DNA of 16,079 bases, from assembly GCA_035530195.1 (NCBI GenBank), contig DATKVG010000222.1, positions 1-16,079 on the forward strand, in the 5' to 3' direction. Below the pieces are notes generated by a model that ran no database searches, was not told the origin of the DNA, and was given only the letters and a program-made list of their open reading frames with translations. The position numbers and the translations under genes are program-made. This DNA is from JAPLKX01 sp035530195 (GTDB lineage: Bacteria > Hydrogenedentota > Hydrogenedentia > Hydrogenedentales > SLHB01). Positions 13,309 through 16,079 of this stretch are shown piece by piece. The stretch's first letter is position 1. Every line of letters begins with the position of its first letter.

Positions 13309-14268
13309 TCAACGTGGTTCAGTCTTTTTGCGTTGCCTCTTATTCTCAGGCTGCCAATCTCGTAGGTGTTTTGCCACGGCAGCGACCGTATCCAGCCAAA
13401 TGCCGTGGTCCGGCTCGCGTGCATACTCACAAACCGCCCGAAGCGTATCACAACGGGTTACCTGGCGAGCGTCCTCATTGCCTGCGTCGTGGCCGGCCAG
13501 GACAAGCCAGGCGCCGTCGGCGCGCGCCTTGTCGATGAGGCCCAATATCGTGGTGAAATCCTGGCGGTCAAACGAGACGCCATTCAACTGGGCCAGATCG
13601 CAGACAGCGGGCGCGTTGTGCCATTCGCTCGGAAAACCCCGGCCCGCCAGAAAATGCCTGGCCACGAGCGGTACGTAGCTCCGCACGCCCTTGCCGCGCC
13701 CCACAAACGTGTTGCCGCAGGGGTAGGCGAACGTAACCGGAACCACGCCGCAGGCCGTTTCCACCCGCCGGTTGCATTCAAGCATTTCCTTTTCCATGTC
13801 ATCGAGGGTGTAGTTCTCGAGCGCATTGCCCCGGGAAAACTCGAAATTGCCGCTGCACGGGTGGCTCACCGTGTGGTTGCCCAATTCGTGGCCGGCCGAA
13901 GCCACCGCCCGCCAGTCGTCCACCCGTTTTTCAAGGTTGTCCGGGCACACGTAGAACGTCGCTTTCACCCCGTAATCCTCGAGCAGTGGAAACGCCACGT
14001 CGACCTGCGACGGACGCGCGTCGTCGAAACTCATGCTGACCGCCATCCGCTTGCCTGCGGGCCACGTGAAGCCCGGCCGGATAGTTGATTCATGCGCTTT
14101 TGGCTTGCCCGACTCAAGCATGTTGGAGACGTCCCCGGTGCTGCGCGTGCGATATCCACCGGCTCCCACATCGCTGCGGTCGTCGGCACCGGCCTTTCCC
14201 GGTCCCGCTGCCAACGCCGTGACAGCCACCGCGGCCTCAAGAAAGTTCCGGCGTGTCACCGAGTCCAT
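13309..14268 (-). CDS. Tat-exported NodB-type polysaccharide deacetylase
   Basis: A 319-residue protein with a twin-arginine signal (VTRRNFLEAAVAVTALAAG) and a NodB carbohydrate esterase 4 domain, which removes acetyl groups from N-acetylated glycans using a metal ion. Motif 1 is SFDDA (80-84), in place of the common TFDDG. Motif 2 is NHTVSH (131-136), with metal-binding H132 and H136. The AYPCG motif (181-185) and a late LAGHDAG motif follow. The start at 14268 is preferred over 14280 because GGAAGG directly touches the latter ATG; the difference is four residues. The stop overlaps the ribosome site of the DegT gene. The pair suggests processing of an extracellular or cell-wall aminosugar polymer, which is inference. 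Confidence 0.9.
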   Translation of the reverse strand: MDSVTRRNFLEAAVAVTALAAGPGKAGADDRSDVGAGGYRTRSTGDVSNMLESGKPKAHESTIRPGFTWPAGKRMAVSMSFDDARPSQVDVAFPLLEDYGVKATFYVCPDNLEKRVDDWRAVASAGHELGNHTVSHPCSGNFEFSRGNALENYTLDDMEKEMLECNRRVETACGVVPVTFAYPCGNTFVGRGKGVRSYVPLVARHFLAGRGFPSEWHNAPAVCDLAQLNGVSFDRQDFTTILGLIDKARADGAWLVLAGHDAGNEDARQVTRCDTLRAVCEYAREPDHGIWLDTVAAVAKHLRDWQPENKRQRKKTEPR

Positions 14269-14311
14269 CGCAATACGCATCCTTCCGGGAAGTCCAGCTT
14301 TTACCTCTGTC

Positions 14312-14413
14312 TTACTTACGTTTATCCATTATACGGTATCCAATGGACCAGGCAAGGCCAAACGCCACGCCAAACGTCACGCCAAATGCCACTCCGAAGA
14401 CTAGCATCTCCAT
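14312..14413 (-). CDS. 33-residue glycine-zipper membrane peptide
   Basis: A short gene reading MEMLVFGVAFGVTFGVAFGL followed by AWSIGYRIMDKRK. It has a good ribosome site (GGAG about six bases before the ATG), one membrane helix with glycines every four residues (FGVA, FGVT, FGVA, FGLA) and a basic cytoplasmic-type tail. The helix is encoded by three 12-base tandem units at 14357-14392 (GCCAAACGCCAC and variants on the plus strand). It lies 43 bases upstream of the deacetylase on the same strand, so it may be the first gene of that operon. I do not recognise a family. Similar small peptides serve as membrane-complex subunits, regulators or toxins. Coding status rests on ribosome site, frame and residue pattern only. 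Confidence 0.5.
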   Translation of the reverse strand: MEMLVFGVAFGVTFGVAFGLAWSIGYRIMDKRK

Positions 14414-14581
14414 TATATTCTCCAATTAGCCATCTCCTTGGCCAGCGGGCCGCTCCACACGAGTCCTGACAAGTTATACTGCGGGCAACCGGACGCCAGA
14501 TCAAGATCGTCGGTTTACTTAATATGGCTACTATACAGCACGACCGAATTTTCGCACCTTCCTGCAGGCTCGGCATCTGTA

Positions 14582-14602
14582 GGTCCGGAATTATTCCGGA
14601 CC
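14582..14602. promoter_or_regulatory. Perfect 10-base-arm palindrome upstream of the deacetylase operon
   Basis: GGTCCGGAAT (14582-14591) and ATTCCGGACC (14593-14602) are perfect inverted arms around one base. It lies about 170 bases upstream of the small membrane peptide gene. This could be an operator for a dimeric regulator, or a hairpin. The lack of a T tract argues against a terminator. Confidence 0.4.
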
Positions 14603-14954
14603 CACATCCAGCAAAAATTATGTCCTCATATATAGTAGAAGAATGCACCCAATATTGTACACCAACCGATGCCCGGGTGCCCCGCATTCGGCTCGGGTGA
14701 CAAAATCAAGGCGCCGTTGCATCAGATCACAGACCGCTTCCCATGCCACGGTGACTGCTCCTCGACTTTCGGGTGGGACCCTAAGACGGGCGGTGGGTGC
14801 CTGTTTTGCCGTATCCGAGGCGCGCCAGGGGTTTGTGCAGTACTTGCGGCCTTTTCCCAATGCCAAAAACCGCGGAATGTGTCATTCTCTGTGCCATTTT
14901 TCGGCAATCACGGAACGCGATTCAGCGGCCAGGGCGTCCATTCATTTGGGAAAT

Positions 14955-15006
14955 GACTAACGGTTTGCGCGTCAGCGGCGAAGTCCGGTACATGCGCTGG
15001 TTAGGC
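14955..15006 (-). other. attC-like recombination site after the membrane protein gene
   Basis: On the minus strand, nine bases after the stop of the four-helix membrane protein gene, GCCTAAC (15006-15000) matches the integron R'' consensus RYYYAAC. The site ends with GTTAGTC (14961-14955), one mismatch from GTTRRRY. Inside, GCGC (14994-14997) pairs with GCGC (14967-14970), with unequal spacers of two and five bases as in folded attC sites. The length of 52 bases fits short attC sites. No integrase is in view, so this remains a structural resemblance. Confidence 0.35.
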
Positions 15007-15014
15007 CGGGGCTG

Positions 15015-15584
15015 TTAGTTCTGCTTCAGGTCCACAGCGGTCCGGTCGGCAACAAACTCTGACAGTTCCGCAAGGGCCAACTCATTGCGTAGCACGCGCT
15101 CGCGTAGGCGGAGTTCTGAAGATTCAATACGGGTGCAAATAACGCATACGCCAACCACGATCAATCCAGCCAGATCGCCGCTAGTCACAGGTCTTCCGGC
15201 GATCATCGCAGCACATATCCAGAAGACCACAAATCCAAGCGCAGCGTAGATCATGAAGGACGTGCTGCGAAGACGCAGCGCACCTTTCTTCAGCACCATT
15301 GAGCAGAAAACGAGGAGCCCGCACCCGAATAGAAAGCAAAACGCAAGGCCTACAAGCTTGTGCCCTGGAATTTGACTGAAGGCGTCATACCGTGTAAGGC
15401 CCCAGATCGCGACCCCGAGTAACACCAACCCTACAGGTATACACCAGAAAGCTAGGAATGGTCGCTCCCACGCCTTGAGCGGCCGTTCTTTTGTGTGGAT
15501 GATCTTTTCTCGGATCCTATCTTTCAGATCTTCAGGATACGGCTCCAATTCCAGGACTTTATCTCTGAGTTCACGGTCACTCAT
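15015..15584 (-). CDS. Four-helix membrane protein coupled to an ECF sigma factor
   Basis: A 189-residue protein with a soluble charged N-terminus (about 1-40, MSDRELRDKVLELEPYPEDL), four hydrophobic segments (about 43-65, 77-97, 108-130 and 138-150) and a charged C-terminal helix. Its start codon lies eight bases inside the sigma factor gene (overlap ATGAGTGA), indicating tight translational coupling. By position it is a candidate anti-sigma factor or membrane sensor, but the zinc-finger HxxxCxxC motif of classical anti-sigma factors is absent, so the role is inferred. An attC-like site follows the stop codon. Confidence 0.75.
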   Translation of the reverse strand: MSDRELRDKVLELEPYPEDLKDRIREKIIHTKERPLKAWERPFLAFWCIPVGLVLLGVAIWGLTRYDAFSQIPGHKLVGLAFCFLFGCGLLVFCSMVLKKGALRLRSTSFMIYAALGFVVFWICAAMIAGRPVTSGDLAGLIVVGVCVICTRIESSELRLRERVLRNELALAELSEFVADRTAVDLKQN

Positions 15585-16079
15585 TGCATTTGCCCTCCTT
15601 CTTCAACACGTCACGAAGTGCTTTCTTCGCGTAGTGGATTCTTGATTTGACAGTCCCAAGGGGAACACCCGTTATGTTGCCCACTTCCTCCACCGAGAAA
15701 CCCTCAAGGAAATGCAGTATCAGGCACTCGCTATGCGGTGGACTTAGCTGCCTCAGCCCCCAATGGAGTTCCTCCGCATTCAGCGTCGAGGAAAGATCTT
15801 TCACGTTCGCACCCGCTACATCCGCGACCGATCCGTTTTCTGATAGGGGCTCGAACAAAGGCGTCTTGCGAAAGTGATTTAACACGTGAGTTCGGGCCAC
15901 TTTGTATAGCCATGCTGGAAAGGCAGCGGGATCACGCACTGCGCCCACTTTTCGAACGACGTTGAGCCATACATCTTGAGTCGCGTCTTTGGCCTCGTCT
16001 TCCGTGTTCACGAGACGGCGCACATAGTAGTAAAGCGGTTGCTCCCAAAGCTCGACAAGTTTCTCGAAAGCCCCAGACT
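15577..16079 (-). CDS. ECF RNA polymerase sigma factor (5' end outside the window)
   Basis: The gene runs off the window edge; the frame is open from 16079 and reads FEKLVELWEQPLYYYVRRLV before the first possible internal start. At least 166 codons are visible. Region 2 contains DEAKDATQDVWLNV (2.2), the -10 binding part FPAWLYKVARTHVLNHFRK follows, and region 4 holds LRQLSPPHSECLILHFLEGFS with the helix-turn-helix VEEVGNITGVPLGTVKSRIHYAKKAL. This is the standard layout of the ECF family, which directs RNA polymerase to stress or envelope promoters. It overlaps the next gene by eight bases. A GTG internal start near 16023 would truncate region 2, so the true start lies upstream. Confidence 0.92.
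   Translation of the reverse strand, partial: SGAFEKLVELWEQPLYYYVRRLVNTEDEAKDATQDVWLNVVRKVGAVRDPAAFPAWLYKVARTHVLNHFRKTPLFEPLSENGSVADVAGANVKDLSSTLNAEELHWGLRQLSPPHSECLILHFLEGFSVEEVGNITGVPLGTVKSRIHYAKKALRDVLKKEGKCNE

Larger units (their letters stand above)
14414..15014. other. 600-base gap with a palindrome and an attC-like site
   Basis: Several short open frames occur (for example plus strand 14669-14956, cysteine-rich, 95 codons; minus strand 14722-14907, 61 codons), but none has a good ribosome site or a recognisable pattern. The supported contents are the palindrome at 14582-14602 and the attC-like sequence at 14955-15006. Confidence 0.4.

Noticed and set aside
14669..14956. Cysteine-rich 95-codon plus-strand frame
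   Set aside because: It has no ribosome site, no regular CxxC metal-site arrangement and no neighbour on the same strand; it runs up to the attC-like site.

Overview
The window looks like a piece of a high-GC environmental bacterial genome. The mix suggests the Planctomycetes/Verrucomicrobia/Lentisphaerae sphere or the related candidate phylum Hydrogenedentes: Tat-signal aminotransferase and deacetylase, an Asp-box/Ycf48-like secreted protein, a HAF-repeat protein, an ECF sigma factor with a membrane partner, and many short palindromic and dispersed repeats. The taxonomic guess is inference only. No rRNA or tRNA gene, CRISPR array, phage gene or complete transposase was recognised.

Layout. 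(1) 1-399: non-coding, with one arm of a dispersed GC palindrome family. (2) 400-6535: an aldehyde and acyl metabolism block. A saccharopine-dehydrogenase-like NAD(P) protein is divergent from a tungsten aldehyde:ferredoxin oxidoreductase (AOR), an aldehyde dehydrogenase with its own sigma70-like promoter, and an extended SDR of the thioester-reductase type. All could interconvert acids, aldehydes and acyl derivatives with ferredoxin or NAD(P). (3) 6536-6880: a roughly 270-bp intergenic element built as an inverted pair of 110-bp arms, each carrying several hairpins with a TTTA loop and compensating stem changes (REP/BIME-like). (4) 6881-8875: a secreted helical-plus-beta-propeller protein. 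(5) 8862-10620: a repeat-rich zone around a membrane-anchored HAF-repeat protein, which is flanked by direct copies of a roughly 88-bp repeat. (6) 10624-12010: a 1,261-bp insert with a TIR-domain gene and a MITE-like element, bounded by perfect 63-bp direct repeats of the 3' end of a DegT-family gene. (7) 11948-14413: a minus-strand operon of a 33-residue membrane peptide (newly called here), a Tat-signal polysaccharide deacetylase and a Tat-signal DegT/DnrJ-type aminotransferase. (8) 14414-15014: a large gap with a strong palindrome and an attC-like site. (9) 15015-16079: a four-helix membrane protein translationally overlapped with an ECF sigma factor whose 5' end lies outside the window.

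The most interesting object is the TIR module. The 63-bp repeats and the position of a terminator-like hairpin beyond the outer copy imply that a 1.26-kb segment entered the 3' end of the DegT gene and left it intact. TIR proteins of this kind are often NAD-consuming defence effectors, but no defence partner is visible here.
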